A stretch of DNA of 6,271 bases from Collinsella aerofaciens. Lineage in GTDB: Bacteria; Actinomycetota; Coriobacteriia; Coriobacteriales; Coriobacteriaceae. Positions 1 through 5,647 of the stretch are shown in pieces. The first letter of the stretch is position 1. The number at the start of each line of letters is the position of its first letter. Made by a program: the position numbers and the translations under genes. The stretch is from positions 1-6,271 of the forward strand of contig JAJWXI010000102.1 of the NCBI GenBank assembly GCA_021641225.1, written 5' to 3'. A model generated the notes under the pieces. That model was not told the DNA's origin. It did no database searches and saw nothing but the letters and a program-made list of their open reading frames with translations.

Positions 1-595
1 CGCGCAGCATGCCAAACGCGTCCTTGCCTTCGACGGTAAAGGTCGCGCGATCGATGCCGATGACCTCAGCCGCGGGGCAGTCGTTAATGGTGACCTTCCA
101 GCCGCGACGCTGGCAGTACTTCATGTACATCTTAAAGAGCATGAAGGTCCAGTCCTGCGCCTCCAGGCCACCCTGTCCGGGCTTGATGGTCACGATCGCG
201 TCGCCGTGATCGAACTCACCGGTAAACCAGCTCGAAAGCTCGAGCTCGTCGATAGCGCGGGCCAGGCGTTCTGCCGTAGCGGCAGCCTCCTCGCGCAATG
301 CAGCGGCATCGGGGTCGTCGCCCATCTCCTCGGCAAGCTCCAGCGCCGCGCGGGCGTCAGATAGCTCGCCGCGCGCGGTATCCACGGCAGCGATATCTTC
401 CTTGGCGCGAGCGATCTCCTCCATGATGGCGCGAGCGGCGTCGGCGTCATCCCAAAAGCCGGGGGCCACGCTTTTGGCCTCGAGCTCAGTCACGCGCGTG
501 CGCTTCTCGTCCAAATGAAGATACGACTCGACCTCGCCGAGCCGGTCCGCAAACGCGTCCAGCTCGGCGGGCGTTACCTCTAAAGCCTCGGCCAT
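1..595 (-). CDS. prfB: Peptide chain release factor 2 (RF2), N-terminal part; runs off the window
   Basis: RF2 recognises UGA and UAA stop codons on the ribosome and triggers peptide release. The first 198 residues are visible. They cover the helical N-terminal domain (about 1-115) and the start of domain 2, with the family-typical stretches SYLHLDEK (24-31), PGFWDD (45-50), FTGEFD (124-129), KPGQGGLEAQDW (138-149) and AFGMLR (193-198). The codon-recognition and GGQ regions lie beyond position 1, so the assignment to RF2 rather than RF1 rests on these N-terminal motifs and on adjacency to secA, a common arrangement. The ATG overlaps the secA stop by one base (TAATG) and is preceded by AGGAA. 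The frame is continuous across residues 24-31, where E. coli prfB has its in-frame UGA and +1 frameshift, so no autoregulatory frameshift is needed here. Expected full length is about 370 residues. Confidence 0.95.
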   Translation of the reverse strand, partial: MAEALEVTPAELDAFADRLGEVESYLHLDEKRTRVTELEAKSVAPGFWDDADAARAIMEEIARAKEDIAAVDTARGELSDARAALELAEEMGDDPDAAALREEAAATAERLARAIDELELSSWFTGEFDHGDAIVTIKPGQGGLEAQDWTFMLFKMYMKYCQRRGWKVTINDCPAAEVIGIDRATFTVEGKDAFGMLR

Positions 596-606
596 TAACG
601 ATTCCT
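593..606 (-). promoter_or_regulatory. secA-prfB translational coupling site with ribosome-binding site
   Basis: The secA stop TAA (597-595) and the prfB start ATG (595-593) share one A. AGGAA at 606-602, inside the last secA codons (Gly-Arg-Asn-Arg), sits 6 nt before the ATG and serves as the Shine-Dalgarno site. A ribosome finishing secA can re-initiate directly on prfB. There is no room for a separate promoter or terminator between the two. Confidence 0.8.
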
Positions 607-3402
607 GCCGTGGCAGTACTTGAACTTCTTGCCGCTGCCGCAGGGGCAAAGGTCATTGCGGCCAACGTTGACGTACGGATCGTCGCTCTCGTCCTTGCGG
701 TAGGTAGTCACCTTGCCGCCGTTGTTGACAGCAGCCGGGCCTCCCTGGACGGCCGTACGAGCCTGCACCTGTGCCTGCTTGCGCAGCACCGAGTTGCCGT
801 TGTCGCCATCGACATCGGCGGGGCCGGAGAAGCGCGCCCCCTCGAGCGCGGGGTCCTCCTTGTGCTCCACGGCCTGCGGGGCGGCCTTGATCTCGATGCG
901 CAGGACGGTGCGCAGGTAATCCTCGTACATGGTGTCGACGAGCATCTGGAAGGCACCATAAGCCTCGGTCTTGTACTCGACCAGCGGGTCGCGCTGACCA
1001 AAGCCGCGCAGTCCGATACCGGTCTTGAGGTAGTCCATCTCCTGCAGGTAGTTCATCCAACGGGTATCGATGACGCGCAGCATGACCTGGGTGTTGAGCT
1101 CGCGCATGAGGTCCTCACCCAGGCGCTCGGCCTTCATGTTGTAGCACTTCTCGACGTAGGCCAGGACATCGGCAGCCAGGGCCTCAAAGTCCTCGTCGGG
1201 GAACTTGGGCGTATCGATATGCCCGGTGAGCTCCACGACCCACTTGCGCAGGCCCTCAAGATCGCGCTCGCCATCGTGACTGTCCTTGGTGCAGAACTCC
1301 TGCACGCAGCGGTACACGGTGTCGTGCATGACCTCGGTGATGTGGTCGGTCAGGTCCTTGCCGTCCAGAATCTTGTTGCGCTCGGCGTAGATGACCTGGC
1401 GCTGCTTGTTCATGACGTCGTCGTACTCAAGGACGCTCTTGCGCATGGAGAAGTTGATGCTCTCGACCTTGTGCTGGGCGCTCTCGACGGCCTTGGAGAT
1501 GATCTTGTGCTGGATGGGCATGTCGTCGCCCATGTCGGCCGTGACCATCATCTTGGAGACGCGGTCCATCTTGTCGCCACCGAACAGGCGCATGAGGTCG
1601 TCCTCGAGCGACAGGTAGAACTGGGTCTCGCCCGGATCGCCCTGACGACCGGAGCGGCCGCGCAGCTGGTTGTCGATACGACGGGACTCGTGGCGCTCGG
1701 TGCCGATAACGGTCAGGCCGCCGGCGGCAAGCACGCGCTCGCGCTCGGCCTTGCAGGTCTCCTTGGCCTCGGCGTTAAACTGCTCGAGCTGCTCGGGCGT
1801 CACGTCCTCCATGGTCAGGCCCTCGTACTCAAGGCGCTCGCGCACCAGCTCGTCGGGGTTGCCGCCCAGCAGGATGTCGGTACCACGACCGGCCATGTTA
1901 GTAGCGATGGTCACGGCGCCGTAGCGTCCGGCCTGGGCAACGATATGAGCCTCGCGCTCGTGATGTTTAGCGTTGAGGACCTCGTGCGCGATGCCGCGCT
2001 TGGTAAGGGCGGCAGACAGCTTCTCGGAGCTCTCGATGGAGACGGTGCCCACCAGGACCGGCTGACCCTTGGCGTGACGCTGCTCGACATCGTCGGCGAC
2101 GGCGTTGTACTTGGCCTGAATGGTACGGTACACCAGGTCCTCGTGGTCAACACGCTGAACGGGTTTGTTGGAGGGAATGACCTCGACGGGCAGCTTGTAG
2201 ATCTCGCGGAACTCGGCGTCCTCGGTAAGCGCCGTACCGGTCATGCCGGAGAGCTTGTCATACAGACGGAAGTAGTTCTGCAGGGTGATGGTGGCCAGCG
2301 TCTGGTTCTCCTCGCGCACGAGCACGCCCTCTTTTGCCTCGATAGCCTGGTGCAGGCCCTCGGAGTAGCGACGGCCTTCCATAATGCGGCCGGTGAACTC
2401 GTCGACGATCTTGACCTCGCCGTTGGTGACCACGTACTGCTTGTCGCGATGGAACATGTACTGAGCCTTCAGCGCCTGCTGCAGGTGGTTGACCAACTGG
2501 CCCGAAAGGTCGGCATAGATGTCCTCGATGCCCAGGCGGCGCTCGATCTTCTTAAGACCGCGCTCGGTGGCGGCGATGGTGTGCTTGGCCTCGTCCATGA
2601 CGTAGTCGCCCGTGGGCTCGACGTCCTCGGTGGCGGTGAGCATGTCGTGCGACACGTCCTCACCGCGCTCCAGGCCGCGCACGGCACGCGCGAAGTCCTT
2701 GTAGGTGCTGGCGGACTTGGTGCCGGCGCCCGAGATGATGAGCGGCGTTCTGGCCTCGTCGATCAAGATGGAGTCGACCTCGTCGACGATGGCGTAATGG
2801 TGGCCGCGCTGTACGCGCTGCTCGGGGCGGGTGACCATGTTGTCGCGCAGGTAGTCGAAACCGAACTCGGAGTTGGTGCCGTAGGTGACGTCTGCCTGGT
2901 AGGCCGGGCGCTTGAGTTCGAGCGGCATGTTGTTCTGGAGCAGACCGACGGTCATTCCCAGGTACTTGTAGATGCGGCCCATCCACTCGGAGTCGCGCTT
3001 TGCCAGGTAATCGTTGACGGTAACGACATGCACGCCCTTGCCGGCGATAGCGTTGAGGTAGCCGGCCAAGGTAGAGACCAGGGTCTTGCCTTCGCCGGTC
3101 TTCATCTCGGCAATATGACCCTCATGAAGCGCCATGGCACCGATGAGCTGTACGTCAAAGTGACGCATGCCCGTGATGCGCTTGGAAGCCTCGCGCACGG
3201 TGGCGAAAGCCTCGGGGAGCATGTCGTCGAGCGACTCGCCGTTGGCGTAACGCTCGCGGAACTTATCGGTCTGGGCGCGGAGTTCCTCCTCGGTCATCTT
3301 CTCAAACTGGGGCTCAAGACCGTTGATCTGGTCGACGATCTTGTAGTAGCGCTTGAGGTCCTTATCGGATCCAAAGGACAGCAGCTTTGACATGAATCCC
3401 AT
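595..3402 (-). CDS. secA: Protein translocase subunit SecA (preprotein translocase ATPase)
   Basis: SecA is the peripheral-membrane ATPase that drives unfolded preproteins through SecYEG. Visible in order (numbered from the 3402 start, 935 residues): an N-terminal helix with FGSDKDLKRYYK; Walker A MKTGEGKT at about 100-107; VNDYLAKRDSEWMG; the TYGTNSEFGFDYLRDNM segment; Walker B DEVDSILIDEARTPL near 207-221; the preprotein cross-linking domain ending in DEFTGRIMEGRRYSEGLHQA; NBD2 motifs TNMAGRGTDILLGGNPD and RGRSGRQGDPGETQFYLS; the helical scaffold and wing domains; a variable linker; and a C-terminal zinc motif CPCGSGKKFKYCHG with Cys919, Cys921, Cys930 and His931. Length is typical of full SecA1. 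An upstream in-frame ATG at 3423 would add seven residues, but only 3402 has a good ribosome-binding site (AAGGAA, 6 nt away). It is followed by overlapping prfB. No sign of damage. Confidence 0.98.
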   Translation of the reverse strand: MGFMSKLLSFGSDKDLKRYYKIVDQINGLEPQFEKMTEEELRAQTDKFRERYANGESLDDMLPEAFATVREASKRITGMRHFDVQLIGAMALHEGHIAEMKTGEGKTLVSTLAGYLNAIAGKGVHVVTVNDYLAKRDSEWMGRIYKYLGMTVGLLQNNMPLELKRPAYQADVTYGTNSEFGFDYLRDNMVTRPEQRVQRGHHYAIVDEVDSILIDEARTPLIISGAGTKSASTYKDFARAVRGLERGEDVSHDMLTATEDVEPTGDYVMDEAKHTIAATERGLKKIERRLGIEDIYADLSGQLVNHLQQALKAQYMFHRDKQYVVTNGEVKIVDEFTGRIMEGRRYSEGLHQAIEAKEGVLVREENQTLATITLQNYFRLYDKLSGMTGTALTEDAEFREIYKLPVEVIPSNKPVQRVDHEDLVYRTIQAKYNAVADDVEQRHAKGQPVLVGTVSIESSEKLSAALTKRGIAHEVLNAKHHEREAHIVAQAGRYGAVTIATNMAGRGTDILLGGNPDELVRERLEYEGLTMEDVTPEQLEQFNAEAKETCKAERERVLAAGGLTVIGTERHESRRIDNQLRGRSGRQGDPGETQFYLSLEDDLMRLFGGDKMDRVSKMMVTADMGDDMPIQHKIISKAVESAQHKVESINFSMRKSVLEYDDVMNKQRQVIYAERNKILDGKDLTDHITEVMHDTVYRCVQEFCTKDSHDGERDLEGLRKWVVELTGHIDTPKFPDEDFEALAADVLAYVEKCYNMKAERLGEDLMRELNTQVMLRVIDTRWMNYLQEMDYLKTGIGLRGFGQRDPLVEYKTEAYGAFQMLVDTMYEDYLRTVLRIEIKAAPQAVEHKEDPALEGARFSGPADVDGDNGNSVLRKQAQVQARTAVQGGPAAVNNGGKVTTYRKDESDDPYVNVGRNDLCPCGSGKKFKYCHGRNR

Positions 3403-3408
3403 GTGGTT

Positions 3409-3414
3409 TTCCTT
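3409..3414 (-). promoter_or_regulatory. secA ribosome-binding site that decides the start
   Basis: AAGGAA lies 6 nt before the ATG at 3402. The longer reading from ATG 3423 is preceded only by GTGGGCG, with no purine-rich site at a useful distance. This supports the protein starting MGFMSKLLSFG. Confidence 0.75.
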
Positions 3415-3463
3415 TTTGGCCATCGCCCACGCCGTGCAGCTGCGGGCGAGTTAAACACAGATG

Positions 3464-3469
3464 ATTGTA
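3464..3469 (-). promoter_or_regulatory. Possible secA promoter -10 element
   Basis: TACAAT matches five of six bases of the sigma-70 -10 consensus and lies 62 nt before the secA start, inside the gap after the rpmE terminator. No convincing -35 hexamer sits 16-18 bp upstream, and there is no extended TG. The call is therefore weak. A promoter somewhere in 3424-3665 is expected because the preceding terminator separates secA from rpmE. Confidence 0.3.
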
Positions 3470-3543
3470 CTTTAGCCAAACAAGGCGCGGCCTATACGGT
3501 CGACCTCGACCGCCACGTAATAACTACGACCAACCTGCCGAAA

Positions 3544-3665
3544 AGGGACTGGTTTAATTTGACAGCTTTTATCTGGGAAAATGCTGTCTCTCTGCCATTT
3601 GGCGCAAACCAATCCGTCCCCTTCGTACCAATCTGGTGCCATGGAGACAGGTTCGTTTGCACCAA
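3544..3665. repeat. REP-like inverted-repeat cluster between rpmE and secA
   Basis: Two 31-nt arms (3599-3629 and 3635-3665) are inverted copies of each other with 23 of 31 matches around a 5-nt centre. Each arm, read in its own direction, contains a GGNGACNGRTT core followed by GTTTGC and CCAA. A third, more diverged half-site (GGGACTGGTTTAATTTG, from 3545) lies to the left in the same orientation as the right arm. No coding function is likely: the two ORFs that cross it overlap the secA upstream region and the terminator. GGGACAGGTT-like palindromes scattered between genes are typical of REP elements mobilised by RAYT (Y1) transposases; assignment to that class is an inference. Confidence 0.55.
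3561..3588. other. Short stem-loop inside the repeat cluster
   Basis: GACAGC-TTTT (3561-3570) can pair with AAAA-t-GCTGTC (3578-3588), giving a 10-bp stem with one bulged T and a 7-nt loop. It lies between two of the REP-like half-sites and may be part of the same element. Confidence 0.45.
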
Positions 3666-3666
3666 T

Positions 3667-3705
3667 AAAGGAAAAGGGCCGCGCACCCAACCGGATGCGC
3701 GGCCC
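3667..3705 (-). terminator. Rho-independent terminator of rpmE
   Basis: Read on the minus strand, GGGCCGCGCA (3705-3696) pairs perfectly with TGCGCGGCCC (3685-3676) around a 10-nt loop, followed at once by TTTTCCTTT (3675-3667). The stem starts 38 nt after the rpmE stop codon. The plus-strand side has no T tract, so it acts mainly in the rpmE direction and insulates secA from rpmE transcription. Confidence 0.9.
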
Positions 3706-3742
3706 TCATGCCATGAATGCGAGTGTGTCCTCGGCGAGCTAT

Positions 3743-4168
3743 TTACTCAGCAGCCTCGGTGGTCTCGGCCTCGGCAGCAGCCTCCTCGACGGGAGCCTCT
3801 GCGGGAGCCTCGGCGGCCTGCTTGGCAGCCTCCTCGGCAAACTTAGCGGCACGCTTAGCCTTCTCGGCAGCCTTAGCCTCAGCGGCGGCCTTGCGAGCGG
3901 CCTCGGCCTCAGCAGCCTTGGCGGCCTTGGCAGCCTTGGCCTCCTCGGCCTTCTTGAGCTGGGCGGCAGCGGCGCCACCGAACTTGTCGGCGAAGCGCTG
4001 GACGCGTCCACCGGTGTCGACGAACTTCTGCTGGCCGGTGTAGAACGGGTGGCACTCGTTGCAAAGCTCGACCTTCATCTCGGACACGGTAGCGTGCGTC
4101 TTGAAGGTGTTGCCGCAGGAGCACGTCACCGTGCACTCGACATACTGGGGATGGATACCCTGCTTCAT
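3743..4168 (-). CDS. rpmE: 50S ribosomal protein bL31, zinc-binding type, with long Ala/Lys/Glu-rich C-terminal extension
   Basis: bL31 bridges the large and small ribosomal subunits. Residues 1-65 are a canonical bL31: MKQGIHPQY start, CSCGNTF with Cys16 and Cys18, CNECHPFYTGQ with Cys36 and Cys39, and a GGRVQRFADKFG end. The four cysteines mark the zinc-containing (C+) form rather than the cysteine-free form induced under zinc starvation. Usual length is 65-90 residues; this protein has 141. Residues 66-115 are rich in Ala, Lys and Glu and probably form one long helix; 116-141 are acidic with a Pro-Ala stretch and no lysine. The start is supported by AAGGAG 7 nt upstream. The gene is monocistronic, with its own promoter, structured leader and strong terminator. 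The extension has no stop codon or frameshift, so it is not a simple read-through error. Its role is unknown to me. Confidence 0.97.
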   Translation of the reverse strand: MKQGIHPQYVECTVTCSCGNTFKTHATVSEMKVELCNECHPFYTGQQKFVDTGGRVQRFADKFGGAAAAQLKKAEEAKAAKAAKAAEAEAARKAAAEAKAAEKAKRAAKFAEEAAKQAAEAPAEAPVEEAAAEAETTEAAE

Positions 4169-4246
4169 GGTAGGACTCCTTATTGGTCAGGCGCTGGTTA
4201 CCGATCAGCGCATAAGGCGTCTTGGTTTCCGACCAAGACAACAAAC
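4169..4246 (-). ncRNA. Structured rpmE mRNA leader, candidate bL31 autoregulatory element
   Basis: The predicted 5' UTR of about 78 nt holds two adjacent hairpins. Hairpin 1 (4239-4219) is a perfect 8-bp stem, GTCTTGGT/ACCAAGAC, with loop CGGAA. Hairpin 2 (4211-4191) is a 6-bp stem, GCGCTG/CAGCGC, with a 9-nt loop. Their tops share TG-R-TCGG-W-AACCA, so both present a near-identical CGG(A/T)A loop on a TG.T/ACCA stem. Just before the ribosome-binding site AAGGAG (4181-4176), GACCAA (4188-4183) could instead pair with TTGGTC (4236-4231) of hairpin 1. Ribosomal proteins often repress their own mRNA through such leaders, and bL31 leader families are described in several bacterial groups. Whether this one matches a known family needs a covariance search. 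Confidence 0.6.
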
Positions 4247-4252
4247 TCGGCT

Positions 4253-4281
4253 ATGGTACCACGGCGCCGCGTGTCCCACAA
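4253..4281 (-). promoter_or_regulatory. Probable rpmE promoter
   Basis: TTGTGG (4281-4276) and TACCAT (4258-4253) are separated by exactly 17 bp, with an extended TG one base before the -10 (TGGTACCAT). The -35 matches three and the -10 four of six consensus bases. Predicted transcription start is near G4246, which places the two leader hairpins at the very 5' end of the transcript. Confidence 0.5.
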
Positions 4282-4319
4282 AAGGTTCACGGTCTTTTCG
4301 GCACAACACGGGCTGGCCC

Positions 4320-4418
4320 TTAAGGATCTGACGCGTATCGGAAGACCGACGCTGCCTCTGCGGCATCGTTCACGCGCCACGCCCGCAGCAGCAGGCGAGA
4401 TGTCTCGATATCCCTCAT
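4320..4418 (-). pseudogene. N-terminal stub of a GNAT (RimJ/RimL-type) acetyltransferase
   Basis: This 32-codon frame reads IETSRLLLRAWRVNDAAEAA and then SVFRYASDP before a TAA stop. It matches the first strand-helix unit of RimJ/RimL-like N-acetyltransferases, typically ETxRLxLRxWxxxDA...YxSDP. Just past the stop, the same frame gives GPARVVP, close to the family's next block GPACGWP, so the homology continues a few codons through the stop and then fades into the rpmE promoter. The acetyl-CoA-binding region is absent. The start keeps an excellent ribosome-binding site (GGAGG, 6 nt before ATG), so the 32-residue peptide could still be made. It is best read as a decayed or truncated gene; an alternative is a chance resemblance in a short frame. 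Confidence 0.6.
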
Positions 4419-4473
4419 TGGCAACCTCCGTCTCAGGGCCTCAGGAGCGATTGCACGTCTCATCGGCAATTGT

Positions 4474-4499
4474 GGGGGCGAGCCCAGGCACCAGCCCCC
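4474..4499 (-). terminator. Weak GC hairpin after the DUF1648 gene
   Basis: GGGGGC (4499-4494) pairs with GCCCCC (4479-4474) around a 14-nt loop, 51 nt past the stop of the DUF1648 gene. No T tract follows on either strand. It may contribute to transcription termination, but its form is not that of a standard intrinsic terminator. The rest of 4419-4549 shows no gene. Confidence 0.3.
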
Positions 4500-4549
4500 G
4501 AGAGCGGGCGCCTACATATCTTCTCAGATGTCCGCACGAGTAATTCAAC

Positions 4550-5173
4550 TCATAAGGACTGGCTATCCCTAACCTGTGACACAATCCCAAACGCACAGAA
4601 CAGAATCATCAGCCCAATCATCGCATAAGAGGCAGCCGAACCTTCAAGCACTATTCCACAAAGAACAATCTCCGCGCCGCCAATGAGCACTGTTATCAGG
4701 CGCTCTGCCTTTTTGCTCCCGCCGCTCGCATGAAAAGGCGGCAAAGCGCACAAAATCACATATAGCCCGGGAAGGGAATACGGGATCGATAGTCCAACCC
4801 CTCCATCAACTGCAGTGTTTTGCGTAAGAATCAACTGGACCCACACGGCAGTTATCACTGAACAGGTCGTCGATAAAAGAAGGCCAGAAATATAGCACGC
4901 AAGAAAGTTCCGTCGCATTCGAACGGAGAAATCCGCGAACTCTCTTCGCCGCGTGGAAACAATAAGGTACACAGAAATTGCAATAGAACCGATCAGAGAA
5001 AACAGCGGAACAACCAGCAATTCAAGCTTATTACCCCATCGATCAACCACGCCCCCACTCCAATGAGCGGGAATTGTATCGGGGAGGACTGACCAAGCAG
5101 CCCATAGAATCAGAAATGGAAGAATAGAGAGGATGAAGGATGATAACACTGCAGTATTTTTTGAGACTCTCAT
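4550..5173 (-). CDS. DUF1648-domain integral membrane protein
   Basis: The protein has 207 residues and about six predicted membrane segments: roughly 8-30, 52-72, 88-115, 128-146, 158-176 and 180-198. The loop after the first segment carries LPDTIPAHWSGG followed by VVDRWGNK (30-49), the signature of DUF1648. That domain occurs in SdpI-like immunity and signalling membrane proteins of Bacillus and in many uncharacterised proteins of Firmicutes and Actinobacteria; the SdpI-specific C-terminal pattern is not evident here. A basic loop (STRRREFADFSVRMRR, 73-88) suggests that side faces the cytoplasm. AAGGAG lies 11 nt before the ATG, slightly far, and GGAA lies nearer; no other in-frame start exists just upstream. 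Codons are visibly richer in A and T than in secA or rpmE, and the gene sits next to a transposase remnant, so recent acquisition is plausible. No partner gene such as a toxin or regulator is adjacent. Confidence 0.8.
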   Translation of the reverse strand: MRVSKNTAVLSSFILSILPFLILWAAWSVLPDTIPAHWSGGVVDRWGNKLELLVVPLFSLIGSIAISVYLIVSTRRREFADFSVRMRRNFLACYISGLLLSTTCSVITAVWVQLILTQNTAVDGGVGLSIPYSLPGLYVILCALPPFHASGGSKKAERLITVLIGGAEIVLCGIVLEGSAASYAMIGLMILFCAFGIVSQVRDSQSL

Positions 5174-5228
5174 CGATTCCGCATCTCCTTGTGCGCCCGC
5201 ATTCCACTCCGTCTTAAAACGACTGTAA

Positions 5229-5257
5229 ATAATAACTTGAATGCAAATTTGTTTTAA
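5229..5257 (-). promoter_or_regulatory. Possible promoter of the DUF1648 gene
   Basis: TTAAAA (5257-5252) and TATTAT (5234-5229) are 17 bp apart in an AT-rich stretch, matching four and five of six consensus bases. The predicted leader is about 50 nt. AT-richness makes chance matches likely, so this is tentative. Confidence 0.4.
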
Positions 5258-5322
5258 TTTTTACGTGCTCAAGCCCGGAGACCCGATGTGACCAAACCCG
5301 CAATTTCGACGTTAACAAACGC

Positions 5323-5544
5323 ATGCGCGGGCTCTGCCAGCTCGCCATCAGGCGGATCGAGGGTTTCCGCCCCAAGGCCGCCGAGGTGCTGGAAGGAACC
5401 GAGGTCGAGGCCCTGGCCTACTCGGACTTCCCCTACGAGCACCACGTCGGGTTGCGTACCGACAACGTGCAGGAGCGCACCGACGCGAGCTCAAGTGCCG
5501 CAGCCGCGTGGTGCAAAACGCATCTCCACCGTTCCTTCGACTGA
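5323..5544 (+). pseudogene. Remnant of an IS256-family (mutator type) transposase, C-terminal part, frameshifted
   Basis: The frame reads RPKAAEVLEGTEVEALAYSD, then FPYEHHVGLRTDNVQERTD. This is the C-terminal region of IS256-family transposases around the R-T-N-N-x-x-E-R block, close to or at the family's third catalytic acid. After Thr (5479-5481) a single-base deletion shifts the frame: from 5484 another frame continues the family pattern as RELKCRSRVVQ. The original frame runs on to a stop at 5544 with unrelated residues. The first two catalytic aspartates and the whole N-terminal half are missing, and no full-length ORF or clear element ends flank it. This is the only plus-strand gene trace in the window. 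It is a dead fragment that marks past insertion near the DUF1648 gene. Upstream of about 5317 the homology is unclear. Confidence 0.8.
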
Positions 5545-5552
5545 GAAAATGC

Positions 5553-5584
5553 CGCCCCCGGGGCCCGGGAGGGCCCCGGGGGCG
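5553..5584. terminator. All-GC 14-bp perfect hairpin after the transposase remnant
   Basis: CGCCCCCGGGGCCC (5553-5566) and its exact complement (5571-5584) flank a GGGA loop. It begins 8 nt past the end of the remnant frame. There is an A tract on the left (GAAAAT) and no T run on the right, so it would fit a terminator better on the minus strand. It may be the leftover transcription stop of the insertion sequence. Confidence 0.5.
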
Positions 5585-5647
5585 TTCGGCTGACTGCGGA
5601 AACGGCCTATCCGCTCAATACATTCGGCTGGGATCGGAAATCAACCA

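Noticed and set aside
610..3390. A 926-codon open frame on the plus strand, antisense to secA
   Set aside because: It mirrors the secA frame in high-GC DNA. Its product is an unnatural Leu/Val/Gly/Asp-rich chain with no domain, while the opposite strand encodes a complete SecA.
3472..3690. Two overlapping minus-strand frames of 72 and 64 codons upstream of secA
   Set aside because: They run through the rpmE terminator and the inverted repeats. Being open there is a by-product of the repeat; neither has a good start context or known domain.
4198..4380. A 60-codon minus-strand frame overlapping the GNAT stub and the rpmE leader
   Set aside because: It ends inside the leader hairpins and reads the stub in another frame. 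The GNAT-like frame at 4418-4320 has both homology and a ribosome-binding site, and this one has neither.
3581..4543. A 320-codon plus-strand frame across rpmE and its upstream region
   Set aside because: The Gly/Leu/Ser-rich repeats are the complement of the Ala-rich bL31 tail. No ribosome-binding site or domain supports it.
4419..4549. A tRNA or other stable RNA gene between the GNAT stub and the DUF1648 gene
   Set aside because: I could not fold a cloverleaf or find a T-loop motif. Only one 6-bp GC hairpin is evident.
5585..5630. Direct repeat TTCGGCTG at 5585 and 5623 as a possible target-site duplication
   Set aside because: Eight bases in GC-rich DNA recur by chance, and the two copies do not flank the transposase remnant.
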